A stretch of DNA of 64,000 nucleotides from an uncultured Spirochaetia bacterium (GTDB taxonomy: Bacteria > Spirochaetota > Spirochaetia > CAKZLE01), in contig CAKZLE010000014.1 in assembly GCA_937125225.1 (NCBI GenBank), forward strand, positions 62,001 to 126,000. Reading direction: 5' to 3'. Position numbers and translations under genes: made by a program. Shown here piece by piece: positions 18,863 to 27,189 of this stretch. A model generated the notes under the pieces. The model was not told where the DNA came from. It did not search any database and saw only the letters and a list, made by a program, of their open reading frames with translations. Each line of letters opens with the position of its first letter. The first letter of the stretch is position 1.

Positions 18863-20242
18863 TCACCTATATAATCCTTTGGGTGAATAGGCATCGGACC
18901 TACTGACAAGTGCTCCCTCTGGAGGGGAAACAGTGCCAGAGCATAAAGGATCATGAGTATCTACCATCCAGCTCTCAAGAGCTTCCACTAATGTATGATA
19001 GACCTCTTGAGTCTTATTATCTAATTGATCTCCAACTAGAAGGTTCATTTCTTCATCAGGATCAGTCTGTAGATCATATAGGAGGTCTTCATACTGATCG
19101 AACTCATTGGTATTTTGAGAAAATTCAAAGAGCCCACTCTCACTCTCTTCTCCAAGTAGTTCTATCTTTGCAGGAGAATTATCGATGTTCGAGGGGAGAA
19201 AGGGGTATTTTGTGAACCGTCTGATCAACTTAAAGGCTGAAGACCTTATTGCTCTTACCGGTTCATAGGCTGCATGGTAAGTTATCTCTGAAAAAAGATA
19301 TTCATGGAAAGGAGAATCTAAACAATCATCTTTGATGAGAGATATGAGACTCTTCCCCCGCAAAGACTTATCATCAACCCCTAAGAGTTCATGAATCGTT
19401 GGGATGATATCGAGGTGGGAAACAGGTTCCTCTATAACGATAGAATTCTTTATTCCCTCTATAGCGAGATCTTCAGGAAATCTTATCATGAGTTCAACCC
19501 CAGTTCCTCGATCACTGAGTGTACATTTATATCCAGGAAATGCGATTCCATGATCGGTAGTCACAATGATAAGAGAATCATGATAAAGTCCCTGATCCTT
19601 CAAAGCCTTAAGAACCTTACCAATCAACAGGTCGGTATGTTCAACACCTCTCTTATATCCTGCAAGATCTGTTCTCAACTCATCTGTATCCGGTAAACCA
19701 TATAGGGGGAATCTTTTATCTTCAAAGGGTCTATCCGCAACTGGGAAAGGTCTGTGTGGCTCAAATAGCCCCCAGAACAGGTAGAAAGGAGGTTCATGAG
19801 GATCTTTACCTTGAATCCATTCAGTCAAGGCCTCCGCTATTGAGGAGTCCCAGTCTAATGGTTCGAATCCGGGTGATAATGAAGCTTCGGGATCCTTACC
19901 GATATATTCATCATAACGTAACATCTCCCAATCTGGGACCTCATGCTGAATACCAGCAAGGGCAGTAGAATAGTTCAAGTCCTTTAACCTACTCGAAAGG
20001 TGTTTCTCAACTGGACTTAAGGCGAAACCTCTATGAGCTAGACCAATCATATTCACTTCATGGGGATACAAGCCTGTGAGCATAGCAGCCCTACTTGGTG
20101 AACAGGTAGGAGCTGCACAAAAGGCCTCTTTAAAGAAAACACCCTCTTCTGCTATAGCTGATATATTCGGTGTATGAACAGGAAACCCATAGGGCTGGAC
20201 AGCACGTCCAGCATCATGGGCATGTATGATAATGATATTCAA
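18863..20242 (-). CDS. Sulfatase, heparan N-sulfatase-like, TTG start
   Basis: Sulfatase of 459 residues. It begins MNIIIIHAHDAGRAVQPYG, close to the HDxGR opening of sulfamidase-type enzymes, and has TCSPSRAAMLTG as its Cys-type maturation motif. TTDHGIAFPG supplies metal ligands. There is no signal peptide, so it is predicted cytoplasmic. The start is a TTG at 20242, 7 bases after AAAGGA and 4 bases after the permease stop; no later Met is plausible. This tight coupling shows import and desulfation are co-expressed. N- versus O-sulfate specificity is uncertain. Confidence 0.9.
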   Translation of the reverse strand: MNIIIIHAHDAGRAVQPYGFPVHTPNISAIAEEGVFFKEAFCAAPTCSPSRAAMLTGLYPHEVNMIGLAHRGFALSPVEKHLSSRLKDLNYSTALAGIQHEVPDWEMLRYDEYIGKDPEASLSPGFEPLDWDSSIAEALTEWIQGKDPHEPPFYLFWGLFEPHRPFPVADRPFEDKRFPLYGLPDTDELRTDLAGYKRGVEHTDLLIGKVLKALKDQGLYHDSLIIVTTDHGIAFPGYKCTLSDRGTGVELMIRFPEDLAIEGIKNSIVIEEPVSHLDIIPTIHELLGVDDKSLRGKSLISLIKDDCLDSPFHEYLFSEITYHAAYEPVRAIRSSAFKLIRRFTKYPFLPSNIDNSPAKIELLGEESESGLFEFSQNTNEFDQYEDLLYDLQTDPDEEMNLLVGDQLDNKTQEVYHTLVEALESWMVDTHDPLCSGTVSPPEGALVSRSDAYSPKGLYR

Positions 20243-20246
20243 CAGA

Positions 20247-21101
20247 TTATCCTTTGACAGCTCCTGCAGTCATTCCACTTATAATCCGGTCGTGTAGGAA
20301 AACATAGACAAAGATCGTTGGGATCATGGTGATCACGATCGCTGCAAGCATACTAGTATAATCTACAACGAACTGACTTCTGAAGAATCTGATACCTAAC
20401 TGTAGAGTTCTTGATGCTTCAGAAGAGGTCAATAACATCGCATAGGTAAACTCATTCCAACAATAGATGAATACCAGAGTTCCGGCAGTTACCAGACCAG
20501 GCTTTGTCAAAGGAAAGACTACCTTCGTAAAGCGTTGAGTGAAACTACAGCCATCTATAACAGCTGCTTCCTCGAGTTCGATGGGAATAGATCCCATGAA
20601 TCCATGAACAAGATAGACTGAGACAGGCAGATTCATTGCCGCATAGGTAATGATCAAACCAATAAGCGTATCATAGACTCCTAGACTACTTACGATCTTA
20701 AAATAGGGGACCATCAAAGCAATGATCGGAACCAACACACCTGCTAAGATAATGTTTAATATCGTCTCATTGAATTTGAACTTTTCCCTTGAGATTGCAA
20801 AAGCCCCCATTGCAGAAACCCCTAGATTAACAATCATCGCACAAGAAGCGATAATAGTAGAATTCAGGAACAGCCTAGGAAGACCTGCCATCTGTAGAGC
20901 ATTCTGATAATTCTGGAATTGCCAAACCGCTGGGAATGAGAAGGGTTGAGTCTCAAATTCAAAATTCGTCTTGAATGATGAGATGACTAACCAGATAATT
21001 GGTGCGAATGTCATGAAGAGGAAGAATATAATATACATCCACTTCCCGATCTTAGCGATATAATCGACTGCAGTAAGTTTTTTTAAACCTTTTTGTACCA
21101 T
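20247..21101 (-). CDS. Sugar ABC transporter permease (MalG/UgpE type)
   Basis: Inner-membrane permease of 284 residues with six predicted helices. The EAA loop is ELEEAAVIDGCSFTQRFTKVVFPLTKPG. GGGGGA lies 4 bases before the ATG. It forms the importer with the upstream permease and binding protein. No ATPase gene is present in the locus; a shared MsiK/UgpC-type ATPase elsewhere is usual for this family. Confidence 0.92.
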   Translation of the reverse strand: MVQKGLKKLTAVDYIAKIGKWMYIIFFLFMTFAPIIWLVISSFKTNFEFETQPFSFPAVWQFQNYQNALQMAGLPRLFLNSTIIASCAMIVNLGVSAMGAFAISREKFKFNETILNIILAGVLVPIIALMVPYFKIVSSLGVYDTLIGLIITYAAMNLPVSVYLVHGFMGSIPIELEEAAVIDGCSFTQRFTKVVFPLTKPGLVTAGTLVFIYCWNEFTYAMLLTSSEASRTLQLGIRFFRSQFVVDYTSMLAAIVITMIPTIFVYVFLHDRIISGMTAGAVKG

Positions 21102-21110
21102 GATATCCCC

Positions 21111-21992
21111 CTACTGTGCCGCATCTGATGCACTATCATTTCTACTGAAAAGCCATCTGATAATCGCAATCGTAACACCACCGAATATGATAAGAATCGA
21201 ACCGATAGCATTCGCCTCTCCATATTTCAATGCTCCCATATCCCTGAATAACAGGATACCAAGTACTGATGTTGAGTGAGCAGGACCACCATTAGTCATC
21301 AAATATGTTGATTCGAAGTGTCTCATTCCATAGGCTAATGCCAATGTCATCGTGGTTATGAGAATACCTCGCAACATCGGGATGGTAATATGTAATTCCT
21401 GTTGTAGGATATTTGCTCCATCGATCTCTGCTGCTTCATAATAGGTATCTGATATTCCCATACGTGAAGCAAGGATCACAATCATGAAATACCCAATATA
21501 GAAAACCTGTTGTACGATAACAGCTGGTAGAGCCGTAGTGGTATTACCCAACCAGTTCTGAGCTAGATGAGATAATCCTATTCCTTCCAGAAGACTATTG
21601 AGAATACCAAATTCAGCATTGTAGATCGCAAGCCACATCATTGCTAATGCAACTTGAGATATGACATTGGGAAGGAATATGATAGTTCTTGTGGTTTTCC
21701 AGCCTAGTGGCTTTCTAGCCAATATCATAGCCATTCCTGCAGCCATTGGAATATGGATAAAGGCCCTGATCAAAGCCCACAATATGTTGTTTCTTAATGA
21801 TAATCTGAAAGTTGCATCACCAAACAGATCGATATAGTTATCAAGTCCTATAAACTCCATACTCCCTATACCATTCCATTTTGTGAGACTAGTTACAAAT
21901 ACGAATCCTAATGGATAAACAAAATATACAACAAATAATGTTAATACAGGGAGGAGGAAAAGCAGTATCTGCTTCCAGTTCTTATTCCTCAT
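21111..21992 (-). CDS. Sugar ABC transporter permease (MalF/UgpA type)
   Basis: Permease of 293 residues with six predicted helices and the EAA loop YYEAAEIDGANILQQELHITIPMLRG. I place the start at ATG 21992, 5 bases after AGGTGG; GTG codons just upstream overlap that ribosome site. It is preceded by the hairpin behind the binding-protein gene. Confidence 0.92.
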   Translation of the reverse strand: MRNKNWKQILLFLLPVLTLFVVYFVYPLGFVFVTSLTKWNGIGSMEFIGLDNYIDLFGDATFRLSLRNNILWALIRAFIHIPMAAGMAMILARKPLGWKTTRTIIFLPNVISQVALAMMWLAIYNAEFGILNSLLEGIGLSHLAQNWLGNTTTALPAVIVQQVFYIGYFMIVILASRMGISDTYYEAAEIDGANILQQELHITIPMLRGILITTMTLALAYGMRHFESTYLMTNGGPAHSTSVLGILLFRDMGALKYGEANAIGSILIIFGGVTIAIIRWLFSRNDSASDAAQ

Positions 21993-22010
21993 CTTCACCA
22001 CCTTTTTAAA

Positions 22011-22037
22011 GAAGGCCTGACATGAAGTCAGGCCTTC
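22011..22037 (-). terminator. Hairpin between sugar-binding protein and permease genes
   Basis: GAAGGCCTGAC (22011-22021) and GTCAGGCCTTC (22027-22037) form a perfect 11-bp stem with a 5-base loop. Only a short T run follows on the minus strand. As in two other operons here, it lies between the binding-protein gene and the permeases and probably limits read-through or protects the upstream message. Confidence 0.7.
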
Positions 22038-22064
22038 TAATATACATATGAAAAATAATTTCTA

Positions 22065-23330
22065 TTAATCGATCTTGTTAGCAATCTGCTCAACAAATTC
22101 TTCTGGGGTTGCCTGACCTAGAGCCATCTTTGCCAAAGCCTGTCCAAACTCAGCTACTACATCTGAAGTATAGTTATACTGGAAATGAGTATTGATGAAG
22201 GAAGCATCATTGATAGCATTCATGAATTTACCCTGAAGTGCATCAACCTCTTCATTTTCATCTACGGTATATCCGACTGCGAATAGAGCTCCAGAATCGA
22301 ATGAGATCTTTTTAACATTCTCAGGTTTTGTCATCCACTGCATGAATGCAACAGTTGCCTCTTTCTTTCTTGGGTCATCAGTAGCTGCTGCTGCAAGGTT
22401 TGACTGTGGGAATCCGATCTGTGCTCCACTGAATTCTGAACCAGGTGCAGATGCGATAGTTGTAGCATTATAAACTGCTTCTGCTTCGCTTTTGACTCGA
22501 CCAATATACCATGGTCCATTGATGAACATAGCAGATCTACCTGCGAGGAAGTGTCCACCAGAAACACCAGCGTCTCCACCAATAGCGTCTTTTGAAGTGT
22601 TTCCATCTGAATACATCTTAAGAAGAATCTCAGCAGCCTGTACGAATACAGGATCTGTAATATCTTTTTCCCAAACATCCGGTCCACCGATCGCTGCTGC
22701 GATATGTGAGAACCAGAGCATTGAAGTCCATGCATTTGTTCCACCAGTCATCTGACTTGTTGGGATGAAACCTGCAGCTTTGATCTTGTCACAAGCATCA
22801 AAGAATTCATCATAGGTTGTAGGAACTTCATCAACACCAGCTGCATTGAAGATGTCCATGTTATACCATACTGGTGTCACTGCGATCTCGAATGGGACTG
22901 ATTTAGTCTCTCCATCGATAGTAGCACCTGCGATAGAACCTTCAACGAAATTGTCTCCCCAGTCACTATCAAGGTCTTCTGAGAAATCCATCAGAAGGTC
23001 ACCTTCATAGAAAGCAAATGAAGTCTGACTCACATTGAAAACGAACAGGTCAGGTACGACACCTGCAGAGATCTGAGCATTCAGTTTATTTCTATAAGCA
23101 TCATAATCAGGGTTCTCTTCAATATCTACCTGATATTTTCCATCATACATCTCATTGAATTCATCAACTAATGCTTTTACCATTGGTGCTTTTGAATCTG
23201 CACCTACCCAGATTGTTGGCCATTTCAAAACTATTTCTTTATCTGCTTCCTGCTGTCCAGCAGCCCAAACTACACTTGGCATAATAAACATGATCAATGC
23301 TAGGCCAAGTAAGATTTTTTTTGTCCTCAT
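22065..23330 (-). CDS. Sugar ABC transporter substrate-binding protein (family 1)
   Basis: Exported solute-binding protein of 421 residues. The signal peptide MRTKKILLGLALIMFI is followed by WAAGQQEADKE, a spirochaete-like cleavage region without a lipobox Cys. The mature part begins KEIVLKWPTIWVG and contains PDLFVFNVSQTS, as in oligosaccharide binders of the UgpB/MalE group. The start at 23330 has AAGGAG upstream; the frame extends further but without support. It is the first gene of the importer/sulfatase operon, transcribed from a promoter overlapped by the ROK operator. The ligand is likely a sulfated mono- or oligosaccharide, by context only. Confidence 0.92.
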   Translation of the reverse strand: MRTKKILLGLALIMFIMPSVVWAAGQQEADKEIVLKWPTIWVGADSKAPMVKALVDEFNEMYDGKYQVDIEENPDYDAYRNKLNAQISAGVVPDLFVFNVSQTSFAFYEGDLLMDFSEDLDSDWGDNFVEGSIAGATIDGETKSVPFEIAVTPVWYNMDIFNAAGVDEVPTTYDEFFDACDKIKAAGFIPTSQMTGGTNAWTSMLWFSHIAAAIGGPDVWEKDITDPVFVQAAEILLKMYSDGNTSKDAIGGDAGVSGGHFLAGRSAMFINGPWYIGRVKSEAEAVYNATTIASAPGSEFSGAQIGFPQSNLAAAATDDPRKKEATVAFMQWMTKPENVKKISFDSGALFAVGYTVDENEEVDALQGKFMNAINDASFINTHFQYNYTSDVVAEFGQALAKMALGQATPEEFVEQIANKID

Positions 23331-23352
23331 AAAAAATTCTCCTTTTTTATTT

Positions 23353-23373
23353 TTACTTACACTAAGTAAGTAA
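23353..23373. promoter_or_regulatory. ROK operator 1
   Basis: TTACTTAC and GTAAGTAA arms flank five central bases. The 21-bp site overlaps the -10 element of the importer promoter. Read in the direction of transcription it differs from the site at 24792-24812 by one base of 21. Both flank the ROK regulator gene, so it is very likely the operator for that protein. Confidence 0.85.
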
Positions 23374-23397
23374 AACATAGTAATATTCAGTTGTCAA
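23369..23397 (-). promoter_or_regulatory. Promoter of the sugar ABC/sulfatase operon
   Basis: On the minus strand TTGACA (23397-23392), a 17-base spacer and TTTACT (23374-23369). The -10 element shares five bases with the ROK palindrome, which fits repression. Confidence 0.65.
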
Positions 23398-23507
23398 CGA
23401 TTTTCTTAAGACATGGCTGTCCAAAGATGATCGTCAGACCCCTCCTCCTGTATATCAAACCACTTTTTATCAATGGTGCTGATAGCTTCTAATTATACTA
23501 TATAAGA

Positions 23508-24692
23508 CTAATTGATCGCAAAGAATTCATCGAATACCAGATCACAAGCACCAAGTCCTGCTTCAAGAGCACTGTACTCGTCAGCATAGACTTCGATCTC
23601 TGAGCCCTTGGGGTTATAAGGATCGACCTGAACACACTTCCTAACCACTTCTGCAAGGATCTGGGAAATCTCCTTGAAGCGTGTGATGACGAGGATGCCA
23701 TCAGGAGAGAGTGTCCTGAAAATATTCTGTGCACTCGTTGCTAGCTGAGACACCTCGCGCTTGATCAGACTCCTCAACTCCAGGTCTCCATTCTCCAATG
23801 CTTTTTCCACATCATCTATTGCAGGGAAATCTAATCCATATTTCTTAAGAGACTCAGTGATCGCAGGTTCTGACACATACGTCTCAAGACAGCCATTCGA
23901 ACCGCAATAGCATTCACGTCCATTCACATCTACGATAGTATGGCCAACCTCGAAGGTAGTCCTACCAAGAACCGAGAACAGCTTACCATTCGTTATGAAG
24001 GCTCCTCCCACACCCTGTCTGATGAAGAAGGTAAAAAGAGCTCCAGAATCCTTTGCAACACCTCTTCGATAGGCGTTCATGGCGATGACACTCGAGTTGT
24101 TGGTTACGATCACTGGAATATCGAATTTGTCCTCTAGCATCTTTCCGAGGGGATAGTTCTCAAAACCCTGAATCCTGGTATAACTGATGACCTCACCGGT
24201 ATCAACATTGATACGTCCCGGAGCACCGATTCCCATTCCCAAGATCTTCTTCTTATCTATCCCTGTCTTACTGATCGCCTGACTGATCATTTCCCCCAAT
24301 AGTTGTGAGACATCATCGGCATCAGCACCGTCTGGTAACATCAGATCCTCTGAATAGATCGGTCTCTTATTGAAATCAACAATGAGTACATGAGCTGATC
24401 GTGACCAGAATTCGACTCCGATCACAAAATGAGCTTTGGGTACCACCTGATAATAGACAGGTTTTCTCCCCTTCTTATCAGGATCCTTGATGATGGTGTT
24501 CTTTGTTACTAGGATCAAACCCTTCTCCTCCAGTATAGAGAAGATCCTCAAAACTGTTGGAGCTTTCAGACCAGTAAGATTAACCACTTCCGATTGAGAT
24601 AGGCCTTCACTATGTTGTATAGCTTGTAGAACGATCTTCTCATTCTTCTGTCTGATATCTTCTCCACGTAGTGGCAGATTCTTCATTGTCAT
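23508..24692 (-). CDS. ROK-family transcriptional regulator
   Basis: Sugar-responsive repressor of 394 residues. An N-terminal winged helix (about 10-75) contains SQSEVVNLTGLKAPTVLRIFSILEEKGLI. The ROK domain (about 90-385) includes GMGIGAPGRI, the EVGH segment and the zinc motif CYCGSNGCLE. It is NagC/XylR-like. AGGAG lies 7 bases before the ATG at 24692. It sits between the importer/sulfatase operon and the divergent transketolase operon, each carrying the same 21-bp palindrome in its promoter region. The inducer is probably a sugar or sugar phosphate from the imported substrate. Confidence 0.92.
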   Translation of the reverse strand: MTMKNLPLRGEDIRQKNEKIVLQAIQHSEGLSQSEVVNLTGLKAPTVLRIFSILEEKGLILVTKNTIIKDPDKKGRKPVYYQVVPKAHFVIGVEFWSRSAHVLIVDFNKRPIYSEDLMLPDGADADDVSQLLGEMISQAISKTGIDKKKILGMGIGAPGRINVDTGEVISYTRIQGFENYPLGKMLEDKFDIPVIVTNNSSVIAMNAYRRGVAKDSGALFTFFIRQGVGGAFITNGKLFSVLGRTTFEVGHTIVDVNGRECYCGSNGCLETYVSEPAITESLKKYGLDFPAIDDVEKALENGDLELRSLIKREVSQLATSAQNIFRTLSPDGILVITRFKEISQILAEVVRKCVQVDPYNPKGSEIEVYADEYSALEAGLGACDLVFDEFFAIN

Positions 24693-24776
24693 GACCTATC
24701 TCCTGTTGAATAAACACGTAAACTCTTTTTTAGCAATCAGTATCTTTATACTATTTTCTGCTTTACAAAGGAAGGA

Positions 24777-24812
24777 TATAATGCTATTTTTTTACTTACT
24801 TAATGTAAGTAA
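24777..24812 (+). promoter_or_regulatory. Transketolase promoter and ROK operator 2
   Basis: A perfect TATAAT lies at 24777-24782 without a clear -35 element. The 21-bp palindrome TTACTTAC...GTAAGTAA follows at 24792-24812, covering roughly +3 to +24. Repression there would block early elongation. The site is nearly identical to operator 1. Confidence 0.8.
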
Positions 24813-24834
24813 TAATTATAGCAAGGAGTTCCTG

Positions 24835-25665
24835 ATGAATCAAGAAAAAAAGCAGGACTTGCAGGAAAAGGCACGAGAAGTTCGGATAGAGACACTGAAA
24901 TCAATCGGACATCTCGGAGTCGGCCACGTTGGTGGTGCGATGTCTATCGTGGAAGTCTTGACCTATCTCTATTATGCAGAGATGAATGTAAATCCACAAG
25001 AGCCACGGATGAATGATCGTGATCGTCTTGTTCTTTCAAAGGGTCACGCCGGTCCTGCTCTTTATAGTATTCTCGCTATGAAGGGGTTCTTCCCTAAAGA
25101 GTGGTTATTAACTCTCAATCAGGGAGGTACGAACCTTCCAAGCCATTGTGATAGAAACCGTACTCCGGGAATAGATATGACTACAGGCTCTCTCGGCCAG
25201 GGTCTTTCAGCAGCTGTCGGTATCGCACTGGCCACAAGATTGAATAAGACTGATAACAGAGTGTTCGCTATCATCGGTGATGGAGAATCACAAGAGGGTC
25301 AGAACTGGGAGGCAGCGATGAGCGCCGCTCAATTCAAACTAGGAAGACTGATAGCGTTTACTGATTATAATAAGATGCAGATCGATGGGATGACTGAAGA
25401 TATCATGGACCTTGCTGCACTTGAGAACAAATGGGAATCCTTCGGCTGGCATGCTCAGCGAATCGATGGACATGACTTCGAAGCCCTCGCAGAAGCGGTG
25501 AAGAGAGCGAAAGAGGAGACAGATCGACCATCGATGATAGTCCTCGACACCATTAAGGGTAAAGGATGTTCATTCGCAGAGAACAAACTCGGTTCTCACA
25601 ACATGCCGGTATCAGCAGATGATCTCAAAGAAGCTCTTGCAGCACTTGGTGAGGGGGAAAACTAG
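24835..25665 (+). CDS. Transketolase, N-terminal (thiamine-binding) subunit
   Basis: First half of a split transketolase, 276 residues. IGHLGVGHVGGAMS, LSKGHAGPALYS and the thiamine diphosphate motif GDGESQEGQNWEAAM with DYNKMQIDG are intact. The start MNQEKKQDLQ at 24835 is supported by AAGGAG 6 bases upstream. With the next gene it would transfer two-carbon units between sugar phosphates. Split transketolases often belong to special sugar pathways and need not be the housekeeping enzyme. The ROK operator in its leader ties it to the sulfated-sugar importer. Confidence 0.92.
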   Translation: MNQEKKQDLQEKAREVRIETLKSIGHLGVGHVGGAMSIVEVLTYLYYAEMNVNPQEPRMNDRDRLVLSKGHAGPALYSILAMKGFFPKEWLLTLNQGGTNLPSHCDRNRTPGIDMTTGSLGQGLSAAVGIALATRLNKTDNRVFAIIGDGESQEGQNWEAAMSAAQFKLGRLIAFTDYNKMQIDGMTEDIMDLAALENKWESFGWHAQRIDGHDFEALAEAVKRAKEETDRPSMIVLDTIKGKGCSFAENKLGSHNMPVSADDLKEALAALGEGEN

Positions 25666-25666
25666 A

Positions 25667-26605
25667 ATGGGAAAAGATATGAGAACAGTGTATACTGATA
25701 CACTTATTGATATTGCCAAAGAGAATGAACAGATCTGTGTACTTGAAGCAGACCTGATGGCAGCTACTGGGACAAAAACCTTCAAAGATGTCTATCCTGA
25801 TAGATTCTTCGATGTCGGGGTCGCAGAAGCTGATATGGTCGGAGTCGCCTCAGGTCTATCAGCAGAGGGCAAGATACCCTTCGCTGCATCATTCGGGACT
25901 TTCGCATCACGAAGGACGTTTGATCAATTCTTCCTGTCTGCCAACTATGCTCAACTCAATGTGAAACTCGTCGGTACCGATCCAGGAATAACAGCACAGT
26001 TCAATGGTGGGACACATATGCCTTTCGAAGATATCGGCATGATGAGACTCGTCCCCGGTCTCGTGATCATCGAGCCTGCAGATATCGTCTCCTGTGAAGC
26101 TCTCATCAGAGCAGCAGCAGATTATAAAGGTTCTATGTATATCAGACTCCATAGAAAAGGGTCGAATGCCCTCTATGCTGAGGATCAGAAGTTCGAATTA
26201 GGAAAAGGTAATGTCCTTGTAGATGGAGATGATGTAACGATCATCGCCACCGGATTCATTATGGTTCCGGAAGCCTTGAAAGCCGCTCAGATCCTGAAGG
26301 AACAGGGGATCTCTGCTGCTGTGATCGATATGCACACGATCAAGCCATTGGACAATAAGTTGGTCCTCGATTACGCACAGAAGACTGGTGCGATAGTCAC
26401 TTGTGAGAATCATCAAGTTGCCGGTGGACTCGGTGGAGCTGTAGCTGAACTCCTATGTGAGGAGTGTCCTACACCATTAGGAAGGATCGGATCCCAAGAC
26501 AGATTCGGACAGGTAGGGACTCTGGAGTTCCTGATCAAAGAATATGAGATGACCGCAGAGGATATTGCGAAGAAAGCCGTATCAGTCATCGCCAAAAAAA
26601 GATAA
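25667..26605 (+). CDS. Transketolase, C-terminal subunit
   Basis: Second half of the split transketolase, 312 residues. The pyrimidine-binding domain shows FDVGVAEADMVGVASGLSAEGK with the catalytic Glu, and PFAASFGTFASRR. The C-terminal domain (from about 185) ends with GRIGSQDRFGQVGT. The ATG at 25667 follows the upstream stop almost directly, with GAGGGG ahead; an ATG at 25679 is an alternative. The two frames meet as in other split enzymes, not as a frameshift. Confidence 0.92.
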   Translation: MGKDMRTVYTDTLIDIAKENEQICVLEADLMAATGTKTFKDVYPDRFFDVGVAEADMVGVASGLSAEGKIPFAASFGTFASRRTFDQFFLSANYAQLNVKLVGTDPGITAQFNGGTHMPFEDIGMMRLVPGLVIIEPADIVSCEALIRAAADYKGSMYIRLHRKGSNALYAEDQKFELGKGNVLVDGDDVTIIATGFIMVPEALKAAQILKEQGISAAVIDMHTIKPLDNKLVLDYAQKTGAIVTCENHQVAGGLGGAVAELLCEECPTPLGRIGSQDRFGQVGTLEFLIKEYEMTAEDIAKKAVSVIAKKR

Positions 26606-26618
26606 CAGGAGAAACATT

Positions 26619-27104
26619 ATGTCTGAAAAGATCACATTGGCTATAGCTTCTGACCTTTCGGGATTCCCATTGAAGACCGCTATCGTTGAGTATTTGAATG
26701 GTAGAGATGACATTGAAGTCATCGATTTCGGTATCGAATCACCTGAAGCACCAAAACCCTACTCTATCCAGGCCCCAAAAGTAGCCGAGGCAGTACAGAG
26801 TGGTAAAGCAGAGAAAGGTATCCTCATATGTGGGACTGGTCAGGGAATGGCTATAGTCGCTAATAAATACAAGGGTGTCTATGCTTGCGTGACCGATAGT
26901 GTATTCTCCGGTGAACGATCAAAGATCATCAATAATGCGAATGTCATCACTATGGGTGGCTGGATCACCGCACCATTCCTTGGTGTACAGATTGTAGAGG
27001 CATGGTTGAGTATGGCTTTCACTCAGAAGATGGAATTCAAGAGAGACTTCCTGACAGAGCAGTTTGGTATCGTACAGGGAATCGAAGAAGAGAATTTCAA
27101 ATAG
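26619..27104 (+). CDS. Atypical RpiB/LacAB-family sugar-phosphate isomerase
   Basis: Small isomerase of 161 residues. The catalytic Cys lies in GILICGTGQGMAIVANK and the overall frame matches RpiB. However, the DH motif near the N-terminus is DL (IASDLSGFPLK), and the later active-site His before ND/NN is Ile (SKIINNANV). Loss of both histidines suggests a substrate other than ribose 5-phosphate, or altered chemistry. AGGAG lies 7 bases before the ATG. It is third in the ROK-controlled transketolase operon, so it probably acts on the sugar phosphate of that pathway. Confidence 0.8.
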   Translation: MSEKITLAIASDLSGFPLKTAIVEYLNGRDDIEVIDFGIESPEAPKPYSIQAPKVAEAVQSGKAEKGILICGTGQGMAIVANKYKGVYACVTDSVFSGERSKIINNANVITMGGWITAPFLGVQIVEAWLSMAFTQKMEFKRDFLTEQFGIVQGIEEENFK

Positions 27105-27126
27105 ACTCCTAACAGGTAAGAATATA

Positions 27127-27154
27127 AATGGCTGTCTCAGATGAGACAGCCATT
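27127..27154. terminator. Bidirectional terminator
   Basis: AATGGCTGTCTCA (27127-27139) and TGAGACAGCCATT (27142-27154) form a perfect 13-bp stem between the convergent isomerase and ACT-protein genes. The loop is nominally two bases, so the apical pairs probably open. Confidence 0.8.
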
Positions 27155-27189
27155 ATTCTTGATATGAACTCTATTAATCCTAGAAGGAT

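Noticed and set aside
19859-19872. tRNA T-arm-like sequence GGTTCGAATCC
   Set aside because: It lies inside the sulfatase gene, encodes a normal stretch of that protein in the other strand, and no acceptor or anticodon arms surround it.
24835-26605. The two transketolase genes as one frameshifted gene
   Set aside because: Each half has its own start and ribosome site, the stop between them is clean, and the break falls at the boundary known from split transketolases.
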